Part shown: positions 10,969 through 19,523 of the stretch, one piece after another
Layout: every line of letters starts with the position of its first letter
Numbering within the stretch: position 1 is the stretch's first letter
NCBI GenBank assembly: GCA_900100325.1
Contig: LT629697.1
Coordinates: 4,027,423-4,091,422 of the forward strand
Direction: 5' to 3'
Source of the DNA: Frankineae bacterium MT45
Lineage (GTDB): Bacteria > Actinomycetota > Actinomycetes > Mycobacteriales > Jatrophihabitantaceae
DNA length: 64,000 nt
The notes under the pieces: model-generated
Databases searched by the model: none
What the model was told of the DNA's origin: nothing
Seen by the model: only the letters and a program-made list of their open reading frames with translations
Program-made: the position numbers and the translations under genes

Positions 10969-12272
10969 ACGAGACCTTCCGCTCGCTACGGATCTACAAC
11001 TACCGGCTCTGGGCCATCGGCGCGATCGTCTCCAATGTCGGCACATGGATGCAGCGCACAGCGCAGGACTGGCTCGTCCTCACCCAACTCACCCAGCACA
11101 GCGCCACCTCGGTCGGGATCGTGCTGGCCCTGCAGTTCGCGCCACAGTTGCTGCTGCTCCCGCTCACCGGACTGGCCGCTGATCACCTGAATCGCCGGCA
11201 CCTGGTGATGGCCACGCAGGCATCGATGGGCCTTCTGGCTCTCGGTCTCGGCCTGCTCACCGTCACCGGCGTCGTGCAGTTGTGGCAGGTGTATCTCTTC
11301 GCGCTCCTACTCGGGGCGGCCACCGCCTTCGACGCACCGGCTCGCCAGACCTTTGTGGCCGAGTTGGTTGACGCTCCCAACCTCTCCAATGCGGTGGGAC
11401 TCAATTCGACCTCCTTCAACATTGCCCGGCTGATCGGCCCCTCAATCGCCGGACTGCTCATCGCGGCGGTCGGCTCCGGCTGGGTCTTCCTCATCAACGC
11501 CGCCACCTTCGCCGCCGTGCTAACCAGCCTGGCCCTGCTGCGCCGCAGCGAGATGCACGCAACCGCGCGGCAGCGCTGGACGCCCGGGAGTTTCGTCGAC
11601 GGTTTCCGCTACATCAACCATCGCCCCGACCTCAAAGCCATCCTGCTGATGCTCTTCCTGATCGGCACCTTCGGGCTCAACTTCCCTTTGTTTCTCTCGA
11701 CGATGACGGTCGGTGTCTTCCACGCCGGCGCCGGTGCCTACGGTCTGGTGACCTCGACGATGGCGATCGGATCGGTGATCGGCGCGTTACTGGCCGCCCG
11801 GCGTTCCCATCCGCGGATCGCATTGCTCTTCGTTGGCTCGACGCTCTTCGGGATCGGCCTCGCGGTGGCGGCGGTCGCCCCGACCTTTCTCTTCTTCGCC
11901 CTGGCGCTCATCGTGGTCGGCGTCGCGTCGCAGACGCTCACCACGACGGCGATCAGCACCGTTCAGCTGGCGACCGAGCCCGCGATGCGCGGGCGGGTCA
12001 TCGCGATCCTGCTGGCCGTCACCCTTGGCGCCACGCCGATCGGCGCCCCCATCGTCGGCGGCGTCACCGACGCCTTCGGCCCGCGCTGGGGAGTCAGCAT
12101 CGGCGCGGCCGGCGGATTCGCGGCCGCGGTCGTAGGCGCCTACTACCTCGTGAAGTATCAGCAGTTGCGGGTCAGCCTCGACGGCGGCCGACTTCGCATC
12201 CACCTCAACGAGCCCGACCTGCTTAGTATCGGACTAAGCGATTCATCCATGAAACAAGGAGAACCCGCATGA
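10965..12272 (+). CDS. MFS exporter (DHA3/EntS-like)
   Basis: A 435-residue, 12-helix major facilitator protein. The N-terminal segment (RNYRLW-like FRSLRIYNYRLW, GTWMQRTAQDWLV) and the loop motif ADHLNRRH after helix 2 match the DHA3 group that includes EntS and macrolide exporters. The C-terminal tail is cytoplasmic and polar. GTG start overlapping the marR stop, and the stop overlaps the next ATG, so three genes are translationally coupled. It probably exports a toxic or signalling aromatic compound, and the MarR partner supports a drug/phenolic efflux role. Substrate unknown. Confidence 0.9.
   Translation: MNETFRSLRIYNYRLWAIGAIVSNVGTWMQRTAQDWLVLTQLTQHSATSVGIVLALQFAPQLLLLPLTGLAADHLNRRHLVMATQASMGLLALGLGLLTVTGVVQLWQVYLFALLLGAATAFDAPARQTFVAELVDAPNLSNAVGLNSTSFNIARLIGPSIAGLLIAAVGSGWVFLINAATFAAVLTSLALLRRSEMHATARQRWTPGSFVDGFRYINHRPDLKAILLMLFLIGTFGLNFPLFLSTMTVGVFHAGAGAYGLVTSTMAIGSVIGALLAARRSHPRIALLFVGSTLFGIGLAVAAVAPTFLFFALALIVVGVASQTLTTTAISTVQLATEPAMRGRVIAILLAVTLGATPIGAPIVGGVTDAFGPRWGVSIGAAGGFAAAVVGAYYLVKYQQLRVSLDGGRLRIHLNEPDLLSIGLSDSSMKQGEPA
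12222..12240 (+). promoter_or_regulatory. 19-bp inverted repeat before isochorismatase-like gene
   Basis: GCTTAGT-ATCGG-ACTAAGC is a perfect 7-bp inverted repeat at the end of the MFS coding sequence, 29 bases before the next ATG. It shares the CTTA/TAAG half-sites of the palindrome in the marR promoter. It may be a second MarR operator or a small RNA hairpin. Confidence 0.45.
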
Positions 12273-12850
12273 GACTGACCACGCTTGACGCCAATACGGC
12301 CCTCATCGTCGTAGATCTGCAGAAGGGGGTCGTAGGCCTCCCGACGGCTCATCCGATGGACGGCATCCTGAAGAACGCGAGCACCCTAGTCGAGCAGTTC
12401 CGGGCTCGTGGGCTGCCGGTGGTGCTTGTGAATGTGGACGGCGGCGCGCCCGGACGCACCGAAGCACCGCCTCGGATGACCGAGCCACCGGCCGACTGGA
12501 CCGAGTTGGTGGCCGAGCTTAACCAGCAGCCGGGCGACCACGTCGTCACCAAGCGGACCTGGGGTGCGTTCACCAACACCGACCTCGACGCCCACCTGAA
12601 GGGGCGCGGAGTCACCCAGGTCGTCATCATCGGCGTCTCGACGAGCGCCGGCGTTGAGTCGACCGCCCGCCAGGCCCACGAGCACGGGTATCACGTCACG
12701 CTGGCCGTCGACGCGATGACCGACATGAACCCGGACGCCCACACCAACAGCGTCGAGCGGATCTTCCCGCGCATCGGCGAGACGGGTAGCACGGCGGATC
12801 TGCTGGAGAAGATGGCGCAGTTGGAGATGGTGGAGCCCTTCAGCCCCTGA
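12269..12850 (+). CDS. isochorismatase-superfamily hydrolase lacking the catalytic Cys
   Basis: A 193-residue alpha/beta hydrolase of the isochorismatase/nicotinamidase superfamily. The N-terminal catalytic Asp is in LIVVDLQKG (near residue 15) and the Lys in HVVTKRTWGAF (near 94). The position normally occupied by the nucleophilic Cys (TxxCVxxTA) reads STSAGVESTA, with Gly at the Cys site. EntB- and PhzD-type isochorismatases also lack this Cys and cleave a vinyl ether rather than an amide, so amidase activity is unlikely. The ATG has an AAGGAG ribosome site and overlaps the MFS stop. Within a MarR/efflux operon it may act on an exported aromatic compound. Confidence 0.88.
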   Translation: MRLTTLDANTALIVVDLQKGVVGLPTAHPMDGILKNASTLVEQFRARGLPVVLVNVDGGAPGRTEAPPRMTEPPADWTELVAELNQQPGDHVVTKRTWGAFTNTDLDAHLKGRGVTQVVIIGVSTSAGVESTARQAHEHGYHVTLAVDAMTDMNPDAHTNSVERIFPRIGETGSTADLLEKMAQLEMVEPFSP

Positions 12851-12945
12851 TCCCTGCGTCCGCTCCAACATCTGGCGGGCCGCCGATCGAGCCACCACAA
12901 CTCGGTTGCTCACTCATGAAGAGCAGGGCCCGTCGAGACTCAGCG

Positions 12946-13935
12946 CTAGGCACCAAGTCGTACTTGAAGGGCTGTCCGAACCGAATCCTCCAGGAAGGCA
13001 GCACCGACACTCGTCTCGTCGAGTAGCTGCAGGTCCGTGCGATCGAAGCCGAGACTTCGCCCCAGCACCAGCCGCTCATCGCGCAGTGTCGATCCGGTCT
13101 GCATCGGATTGTCATCGCCGAGCACCATCGCCACACCCTGCTCACGGAAGATCCGGGACGGGTGATCGCGCACGTCGGCGATCGCCCCCGTGTACCAATT
13201 CGAGGTCGGGCAGCACTCGATCACCACCCCCTGGTCCCGGATCCAGGCCAGCACCTCAGGATCCTGCGCCACGTAGGCACCATGCCCGATCCGACTCACG
13301 CCGAGAAGCTCCACCGCCTGCCGGGCGTAGTTCGCCCCAGCCGCCTCGGCGGCATGGCAGGTGAGACCGAGCCCGGCGCTCCGGGCCAGCGCAAACGCCT
13401 CGGCGTAGGGCTCCAACTCCGGGAATCTCTGCTCGTCACCGGCCAGGTCGAAGCCAACCACTCCGGCTCCCGCCTGGGCGACCGCCGCCCGGGCCACCTC
13501 CAGCAGCGTCTCGCGGTGACGGGGGCTTCGGAGCACGGCGATCACCAGACCGGCCGGCATCCCGCACATCCGGCTCCCCTCCCGTACCCCGGCAGCGGCC
13601 GCAGCCACGACGTCGGCGATCGAGAAGCCCGCACGGGCGTGGGTCGCCGGCCCGAAGCGCAGCTCCAGATAGTCCTGCCCATCGGCAGAGGCGTCCAGCA
13701 CCGCCTCCTTGGCGATCCGGAAGATGTGCTCGTGGGTGTCGAAGAACGGGTAGCTCGCCCCCACCTTCTCCAGATAGGTCGTGAGATCGGCCGGTCCATC
13801 CAATCGCAGCGCCCGCTCCCACTCCTCGGCCGACCGGGGAGCATCCGCAGCGACCAAAACCTGAGCCGCCGCAAGCTCAGCCGCCGTCGCCGGGCGCACC
13901 CGACCCTCCAGGTGCGAATGCAGGTTGAGGTACAT
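12946..13935 (-). CDS. adenosine deaminase-like amidohydrolase (second copy)
   Basis: A 329-residue member of the adenosine/AMP deaminase family, about 57 residues shorter than the first copy and clearly divergent from it. It has HSHLEG (zinc His pair near residue 6), CHAAEA in place of HAGE (Gly to Ala), GHGAY, CCPTSN and LGDDNP with the Asp pair. Almost nothing precedes the first metal motif, so the N-terminus is unusually short. It lies 26 bases downstream of a uridine phosphorylase-like gene on the same strand, so the two probably form a salvage operon. It could deaminate adenosine or a related 6-amino purine nucleoside; the HAAE change makes the exact substrate uncertain. Confidence 0.85.
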   Translation of the reverse strand: MYLNLHSHLEGRVRPATAAELAAAQVLVAADAPRSAEEWERALRLDGPADLTTYLEKVGASYPFFDTHEHIFRIAKEAVLDASADGQDYLELRFGPATHARAGFSIADVVAAAAAGVREGSRMCGMPAGLVIAVLRSPRHRETLLEVARAAVAQAGAGVVGFDLAGDEQRFPELEPYAEAFALARSAGLGLTCHAAEAAGANYARQAVELLGVSRIGHGAYVAQDPEVLAWIRDQGVVIECCPTSNWYTGAIADVRDHPSRIFREQGVAMVLGDDNPMQTGSTLRDERLVLGRSLGFDRTDLQLLDETSVGAAFLEDSVRTALQVRLGA

Positions 13936-13961
13936 GTCCCTATCTTTACAGGGTGAGATCT

Positions 13962-14732
13962 CTAGAGGTCGAGCGCCACCGCGGTCTCCAGCGCCACTTC
14001 GATGCTATTCATCCAGCCGGCCTTCAGCTTCTCGTTCTTCTTGTCATACAGACTCGCCCCCGCCACCAGGTTGCTGGAGCAGGCGCAGATCATCCCTGCC
14101 CGTAGCCCGCGCAGCCGGGCGACCACGAAGAGCGCTGAGCTCTCCATCTCGACGTTCAGCACCCCGAGACGATTCAGCTGGGATATCCACTCCGGCGTCT
14201 CGGCGTAGAAGGCGTCGTCGGAGGCATTGATCCCTGAGTGAACCCCGAACCCGCCACGAGAGTCCTGCAATTCATTGGCGATCCGCTTGAGTTCCACCGC
14301 GATGGAGAGATCCGGAACCGCCGGAAATCCCGGGTGAGCATAGGCCGCGGTGGTGCCGTCGTTTCGCAGCGAACCCTCACTGATGAGCAGGTCGCCCGGC
14401 TCCACACCCGGCTGCAGCCCGGCCGAGCTGCCGACGCGAATGAAGGAGGTGACCCCGACCCGGGCCAGCTCCTCGACGGCGATCGCGGTAGACGGGCAGC
14501 CCATTCCGGTCGAGGTAGCCGTGATCACTTTCCCTTTGTATTTACCGGTCATGGTGCGGTGTTCGCGGTTGTGCGCGACCTCCTTCACGTCGGTGAGGAA
14601 CTCAGCGACGAAGGGCACCCGGAATGGATCACCCGGCAGCAGCGCCACCGAACTCACCTCACCCGGAGCGATCGCGATGTGATACTGCCGCTCGTTCTGC
14701 CCGACCTGACTCTTATCCACCAGCTGATCCAC
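13962..14732 (-). CDS. udp: uridine phosphorylase-like nucleoside phosphorylase
   Basis: A 256-residue PNP/UDP-1-family protein that cleaves nucleosides with phosphate. The phosphate-binding LLPGDPFR (near residue 32), the RVGSSAGLQPG loop (near 100), and VEMESSALF (near 196, ribose and metal site) are present. The LQDS/HSGINASDDAFY segment matches uridine phosphorylases better than purine ones. It starts at a GTG with no clear ribosome site; a second GTG 12 bases inside is an alternative. First gene of the pair with the second adenosine deaminase, and divergent from the NMT1-type importer. Confidence 0.85.
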   Translation of the reverse strand: MDQLVDKSQVGQNERQYHIAIAPGEVSSVALLPGDPFRVPFVAEFLTDVKEVAHNREHRTMTGKYKGKVITATSTGMGCPSTAIAVEELARVGVTSFIRVGSSAGLQPGVEPGDLLISEGSLRNDGTTAAYAHPGFPAVPDLSIAVELKRIANELQDSRGGFGVHSGINASDDAFYAETPEWISQLNRLGVLNVEMESSALFVVARLRGLRAGMICACSSNLVAGASLYDKKNEKLKAGWMNSIEVALETAVALDL

Positions 14733-14938
14733 GAGCGGTGACGCTACGAGCGTCCCGTTTCGCCACCGTTAACAGACTCGTGAGTCAACCTTTGGTGTTC
14801 GTCCAACTACCGCCTGCAGTATTCGCCATTCGGGCTTAACTCACGCGTTACAAGCGTGCAACAGCGGAGTCGAGCGAGGCTCCTAGTTTCGTGACACCCG
14901 TTCCGCACACCCGTCACTCGAACCGTGGAGTTGCCTAC
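14733..14938 (+). promoter_or_regulatory. divergent regulatory region, udp / NMT1-type importer
   Basis: Two inverted repeats are visible: GACTC-GT-GAGTC (14775-14786) and CACGC-N7-GCGTG (14842-14858). Either could be a repressor site controlling the divergent salvage and uptake genes. No TPP riboswitch core (CUGAGA/ACCUGA type) is present. Confidence 0.45.
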
Positions 14939-16120
14939 ATGAAGACCGATCGCCACATCGCAACCGACAACAGCAGCGCAGCCGACAGCAGCGCACCCGT
15001 CGGGTCCGGCGCCGCCACCGCGGCTGCACTGGAGCGGGCGCGAGCGGTCAGCCGGCGTTCCTTCCTCACCTACGCCGGGCTCGGCGCGGCGGGGCTGGCC
15101 GGCGTGAGCGCCCTGGCCGCCTGCTCCAGTGGGGCCAGCAGCGCCAGCGGCACCACCACCTCGGGAGCGGCCGCCAGCTACGGCGACATCTCACTGCAGC
15201 TCTCCTGGATCAAGAACATCGAGTTCTCCGGTGAATACATGGCCGATTCGAAGGGCTACTACACCAAGGCTGGCTTCAACAAGGTCAACCTGGTAACCGG
15301 CCCGGTGGACAGCGCTGACGCCCTCGTCGCCGCCGGCACCGTGACTGTGGGGCTCTCCGCACCGGACGCCACCGCGCGCGTCATCACTGAGCAGGGTGCC
15401 CCGCTCAAGATCATCGGCAGCACGTACCAGAAGAACCCGTTCTGCGTCCTCTCACTGGAGGAGGGGAAGCCGATCCGAACCCCCGCCGATCTCAAGGGAA
15501 AGACCATCGGTGTGCAGACCGGCACCAACCAGACGATCTTCGCCGGCTTCCTCAAGGCCAACAACATCGATCCGAAGGACCTCAAGCAGGTGGCCACCGG
15601 CTACGAGCCAACCGACTTGACGGCCAAGAAGATCGACGGCTACATCGCCTACCTCACCAACGAGCCGATCCTGGTCAAGGGCGAGGGCTTCACCCCGGTC
15701 ACCCTCTCCTTTGCCGACAACGGCCTACCGCTCACCGCTGAGACGTTCACCGTCACCGATGACACCCTGAAGAACAAGCGGGACATGCTGAAGGCGTTCC
15801 TGAAGGCCGAGATTCAGGGGTGGAACGACGCCATCGCTACCGGCGGCCCGGCCGCCTCCGCTGAGCTGGCCGTCAATACCTATGGAAAAGACAAGGGATT
15901 GAAGGTCGACGAGCAGACCCTGGAGGCGACCGAACAGGTCAAGCTGGTCTCGACCGCCGACACTCAGGCCAATGGGATCTTTACCCTTACCGACGATCTG
16001 CAGGCCAACATCATCAAGGCACTGGGCATCATCGGCATCACCATCAAGGGCAGCGACCTCTTCGATCTGACGCTGCTCGACGAGGTCTACAAGGAGAACC
16101 CGGACCTGAAGAAGGGCTAG
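14939..16120 (+). CDS. NMT1/THI5-type ABC substrate-binding lipoprotein, Tat-exported
   Basis: About 393 residues. A 35-residue N-terminal region is followed by a twin-arginine signal (SRRSFLTYAGLGAAG) and a lipobox (LAAC), then a periplasmic-binding NMT1-like domain beginning DISLQLSWIKNIEFSGEY. The family binds pyrimidine precursors (HMP, thiamine precursors), riboflavin, nitrate or sulfonates. A pyrimidine or nucleobase ligand fits the neighbouring uridine phosphorylase, but is inference. I chose the ATG at 14939, preceded by GTGGAG, over an upstream extension. It heads a tightly packed operon with one ATPase and two permeases. Confidence 0.88.
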   Translation: MKTDRHIATDNSSAADSSAPVGSGAATAAALERARAVSRRSFLTYAGLGAAGLAGVSALAACSSGASSASGTTTSGAAASYGDISLQLSWIKNIEFSGEYMADSKGYYTKAGFNKVNLVTGPVDSADALVAAGTVTVGLSAPDATARVITEQGAPLKIIGSTYQKNPFCVLSLEEGKPIRTPADLKGKTIGVQTGTNQTIFAGFLKANNIDPKDLKQVATGYEPTDLTAKKIDGYIAYLTNEPILVKGEGFTPVTLSFADNGLPLTAETFTVTDDTLKNKRDMLKAFLKAEIQGWNDAIATGGPAASAELAVNTYGKDKGLKVDEQTLEATEQVKLVSTADTQANGIFTLTDDLQANIIKALGIIGITIKGSDLFDLTLLDEVYKENPDLKKG

Positions 16121-16123
16121 CGG

Positions 16124-17005
16124 ATGACGGAGCTCACCAGCACAACCGCATCGCCGGCGCCCCGACACGGGAGCGTCCCGATCGGGACGCAGTCACCCCA
16201 GACCGAACCCAACTCGGCCACCGGCGTGAACATCCAGGGGCTCACCAAGACGTTCAGCCTGGGCCGTAAGACAGTCACGGCCCTGGACAACGCCAGCCTC
16301 GGCACCCGAAAGGACTCCTTTCTCTCGCTGCTCGGGCCGTCGGGGTGCGGCAAGTCCACAATCCTGCGCATTCTGGCCGGATTGGAGACACCGACGTCGG
16401 GGTCAGCGCTCATCAACGGTCAATCGACCAATGAAATCCAGCGCAATCACGAACTTGGGATCGCCTTCCAGGAGAACGCACTACTCCCCTGGCGCAGCGT
16501 CACCAAGAACATCCGGTTGCCACTGGAGGTGGCGGGCATCAAGCCGGCCCCCGGACTTATCGAGGACCTCATCAAGCTGGTCGGGCTCAGCGGCTTCGAG
16601 CAGGCCAAGCCGGCGCAGTTGTCGGGTGGCATGCGGCAGCGGGTGGCCATCGCCCGCTGCCTGGTCGTGCAGCCGACGGTGATGCTCCTGGACGAGCCCT
16701 TCGGGGCCTTGGACGATATGACCCGGCAGCGGTTGAACGTCGAGTTGCTGCGCATCTGGACCGAGAAGCCGGCCACCACCCTGATGGTGACGCACGGGAT
16801 CGCCGAGGCCGTCTTCCTCTCCGACGTCGTCGCCGTGATGAGCCCGCGTCCGGGTCGCATCGCGGAGGTGGTGACGATCGACCTGCCCCGGCCCCGCACG
16901 CCCGACCTGATGCGGACGCCGGAGTTTCACGCGTACCACGATCAATTGTCGGAGATTCTCTTCGGACGGGGCGGCGTCGCTACCGACCCGGCCAGCGAGG
17001 GCTGA
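16124..17005 (+). CDS. ABC importer ATPase (nitrate/taurine/HMP type)
   Basis: A 293-residue single-domain ATPase. A nonconserved N-terminal tail of about 35 residues precedes Walker [10 protein letters not shown] (near residue 71), the Q-loop FQENALLPW, the signature LSGGMRQR and Walker [13 protein letters not shown]. The Q-loop and D-loop wording is that of the SsuB/TauB/ThiZ group. It follows the binding protein by 3 bases and precedes the permeases by 5. It energises import by both permeases. Confidence 0.92.
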   Translation: MTELTSTTASPAPRHGSVPIGTQSPQTEPNSATGVNIQGLTKTFSLGRKTVTALDNASLGTRKDSFLSLLGPSGCGKSTILRILAGLETPTSGSALINGQSTNEIQRNHELGIAFQENALLPWRSVTKNIRLPLEVAGIKPAPGLIEDLIKLVGLSGFEQAKPAQLSGGMRQRVAIARCLVVQPTVMLLDEPFGALDDMTRQRLNVELLRIWTEKPATTLMVTHGIAEAVFLSDVVAVMSPRPGRIAEVVTIDLPRPRTPDLMRTPEFHAYHDQLSEILFGRGGVATDPASEG

Positions 17006-17010
17006 TCAGG

Positions 17011-17874
17011 ATGACCATGCTCGACCCGGACCCGTCCTCGGCGGTACCGGTCGGTCTCCAGCCGCGCCACCGCCGCCTCACTGTCTCGTTCTCGGGCCTG
17101 CCGGCCTGGGTCGGCGGGATGATCGGGGTGGCGATCATCCTCGTCGTCTGGTGGATCGCATCCCAGACGCTCTACACCGACAGCCACGCCATCCCGACCC
17201 CGTCGGCCGTCTTCGCGCACTTCTTCAACAGCTCCGACTGGACCGCGCTGCTGCACAACTTCGCGCCGACGATCCAGGCCGCCTTCTACGGCTTCATCAT
17301 CGGTGACATCGCGGCGCTGCTGATGGCCGTGGCCGTGCTCCTGATCCCGCCGATCGAGGAGCTGGTGAACCAGCTGGCCATCGTCACCTACTGCCTGCCG
17401 CCGGTCGCGATCGGCCCGATCGTCGTCATCATCGGCGGCCAGGCGCACCCGCAGGCCGCGCCGATCGTGCTGGCCTCGCTGGCGCCCTTCTTCACGACGG
17501 TGGTCGGCTGCCTGATCGGGCTGCGGGCCGCGCCCCGAGCCAGCCTCGATCTGGTCACCGCCTACGGCGGCTCGCGGATGGCCCAGCTACGCAAGGTGCA
17601 GGTGATCGCCGCCCTCCCGAACGTCTTCGCCGCCCTCAAGATCGCTGCACCGGCCGCCTTCCTGGGCGCGATCCTGGCCGAATTCCTCGGCGGAGGTGGC
17701 GACAACTCCGTCGGCCAGGCGCTGATCGCCGCCCAGACCCGAGGCGACGCCGCCCGGCTCTGGTGGCTGGCGCTCTGCTGCGGGGCCGTCGCGGGTCTGG
17801 GGTATCTCATCGTCGGCCTGCTGGCCCGGGTCGTCACCCCGTGGACATCCGGCGAGCCTGGAGGTAGCCGATGA
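17011..17874 (+). CDS. ABC importer permease 1 (BPD_transp_1)
   Basis: A 287-residue, about six-helix permease of the SsuC/TauC type. The cytoplasmic coupling loop follows the family pattern with an Ala/Gly-rich AYGGSRMAQLRKVQVIAALPN segment (positions about 183-203). Hydrophobic helices lie near 30-52, 85-110, 115-150 and 210-275. Its stop overlaps the ATG of the second permease (ATGA). Two distinct permeases in one operon suggest a heterodimeric channel, as in ThiX-like systems with two permeases. Confidence 0.9.
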   Translation: MTMLDPDPSSAVPVGLQPRHRRLTVSFSGLPAWVGGMIGVAIILVVWWIASQTLYTDSHAIPTPSAVFAHFFNSSDWTALLHNFAPTIQAAFYGFIIGDIAALLMAVAVLLIPPIEELVNQLAIVTYCLPPVAIGPIVVIIGGQAHPQAAPIVLASLAPFFTTVVGCLIGLRAAPRASLDLVTAYGGSRMAQLRKVQVIAALPNVFAALKIAAPAAFLGAILAEFLGGGGDNSVGQALIAAQTRGDAARLWWLALCCGAVAGLGYLIVGLLARVVTPWTSGEPGGSR

Positions 17875-18773
17875 CCGCGAGCATCGCCCCAAGCCCCGCG
17901 GTTACCGCCGCCCCGGCGGCGACGGAGGAGAACTCGATCTCCTTCGCCGGCATGATGCTGCGCCGCACCGGCAGTGCCATCGGCACGATCGCCCTCTCGC
18001 TCGTGGTGCTCACGGCCCTGTGGGTCGGCGCCCTGAACCTCTTCAACGTATCGAAATTCGTTGGCAAAACACCGCTGGACGTGTACCACTACCTCTTCAC
18101 CGAGCACCCGGCGCCGGGGGTGCGGCCGACCACCAAGACCCCGGAGATGGCCCGCTCCGAAGCCCTCTCGGCGCTCTGGAAGACGCTCATCGACGCCGGT
18201 ATCGGATTCACCGTCGGCATCACCCTGGCCCTGCTGATCGCGTCCCTCTTCGTCCTCTACCGGCCGTTCGAGTTCGCGTTCATGCCGATCGCGATGCTTC
18301 TCCGCTCCGTCCCACTCGTCGCCATGGCACCGGTGGTGCTGCTCATCGTCGGCCGCGGGACGGGGGCGATCGCCACCATCGGGGCCATCGTCGTCCTCTT
18401 CCCGGCCCTGGTGAACATCGTCCTCGGCCTTCGTTCCGCCTCGCCCCAGACGATGGACGTGATCCGGGTCAACGGCGGCTCGGAGCGGACTCTGCTGCTG
18501 AAGGTCCGCATCCCCTCGGCCCTGCCCAACTTCTTCGCCGCGGTACGGATCTCGGTCCCCGGGGCCGTCGTCGGGGCCATGCTGGCCGAGTGGCTGTCGG
18601 GATTCGTCGGGCTCGGCGGCCTGCTCAGCGGCTACAAGGGCGTCGCCAACTACACCGGCGTCTGGACGATCGTGGTCCTCTCGGTCGTCGCCTCGATCGT
18701 GCTCTACTCGATCGCGACCATCGTGGAGACGGCCGTCCTGGCCAAGTGGGGGCCGAACGCCGGGCGACGCTGA
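17871..18773 (+). CDS. ABC importer permease 2 (BPD_transp_1)
   Basis: A 300-residue paralogue of the preceding permease, with a polar N-terminus, a first helix near 40-62 and an extended external loop before the core bundle. Its coupling segment (RVNGGSERTLLLKVRIPSALP, positions about 200-220) aligns with that of permease 1. Overlapping start ensures coupled synthesis. No terminator is evident after its stop; a 282-bp gap leads to sdhC. Confidence 0.9.
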   Translation: MTASIAPSPAVTAAPAATEENSISFAGMMLRRTGSAIGTIALSLVVLTALWVGALNLFNVSKFVGKTPLDVYHYLFTEHPAPGVRPTTKTPEMARSEALSALWKTLIDAGIGFTVGITLALLIASLFVLYRPFEFAFMPIAMLLRSVPLVAMAPVVLLIVGRGTGAIATIGAIVVLFPALVNIVLGLRSASPQTMDVIRVNGGSERTLLLKVRIPSALPNFFAAVRISVPGAVVGAMLAEWLSGFVGLGGLLSGYKGVANYTGVWTIVVLSVVASIVLYSIATIVETAVLAKWGPNAGRR

Positions 18774-19055
18774 GACCAAACCTCGGGCCGGCCGGCGCTA
18801 GCCCTAACTCCACGGGCCGCTCACAGGTGTCCGGATCGTCACATCGCATAGGCGCAGACGAGCAGATAGCGGCAGGGTTAACATCAGCTGTTGGTTCCGT
18901 TTCGCCCCAGTGAGTTCCCCATGGCCGCTGACGGTGATCCTCCGGACCCGACGCCAGCGTTTCTGCAGGCCGAGGACGTGGTTCGCGGCCTGAAGTTCCA
19001 TGTGCATGATGAGCCGGACCTGCGCACCGGTATGAGCTACGGAGGAACCCAGACA
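18774..19055 (+). promoter_or_regulatory. sdh operon upstream region
   Basis: 282 bp without a gene I would call. The sdhC reading frame stays open back to 18891, but the ribosome site at 19041-19047 argues that this stretch is untranslated leader. A TAACAT hexamer (18879-18884) is a possible -10 with no convincing -35. The length of the leader leaves room for regulation of sdh. Confidence 0.4.
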
Positions 19056-19523
19056 GTGTCGAGCGTCGCAGACGGTCCGGTAGCACCGGCCGTCAAGCTC
19101 CCGGCCAACCAGGCAAACGGCAAGCCAGTCACCAAGACGAAGGTCGTCGGCACCCTCTATCGGGGCCGCGAGGGCATGTGGTCCTGGGTCGCCCACCGCA
19201 TCACCGGGGTCCTCACCTTCTTCTTCCTCTTCGCCCACGTGCTGGACACGGCGCTGGTGCGGGTCTCCCCGGACTCCTACGACAAGGTGATCGAGACCTA
19301 CAAGAACCCCTTCGTCAACCTCATGGAGGTCGGCCTCGTCGGCGCCGTGCTGTACCACGCGCTCAACGGCCTGCGCATCATCGCCGTCGACTTCTGGAGC
19401 AAGGGGCCGCGCCTGCAGCGTCAGATGCTCTGGATCATCGTCGGCGTCTGGGTCGTGGTGATGGTGCCCGGAGCGTTCTTCATGCTCAAGCACACCGTCG
19501 AGACGCTGACCGGGAGTAAGTAA
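19056..19523 (+). CDS. sdhC: succinate dehydrogenase cytochrome b556 subunit
   Basis: Membrane anchor and heme/quinone subunit of complex II. After an acidic/neutral N-terminal tail, the motif SWVAHRITG (near residue 48) begins helix 1. HVLDT supplies a probable heme-ligand region, and YHALNGLRIIAVD lies in helix 2. Three helices in all. The frame is open further upstream, but the GTG at 19056 is preceded at 8 bases by a perfect GGAGGAA (19041-19047) and gives 155 residues, close to the family's usual length. Its stop directly abuts the sdhD ATG. Confidence 0.92.
   Translation: MSSVADGPVAPAVKLPANQANGKPVTKTKVVGTLYRGREGMWSWVAHRITGVLTFFFLFAHVLDTALVRVSPDSYDKVIETYKNPFVNLMEVGLVGAVLYHALNGLRIIAVDFWSKGPRLQRQMLWIIVGVWVVVMVPGAFFMLKHTVETLTGSK

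Noticed and set aside
14733-14938. TPP riboswitch upstream of the NMT1-type importer
   Set aside because: None of the conserved core sequences are present, only unrelated inverted repeats.
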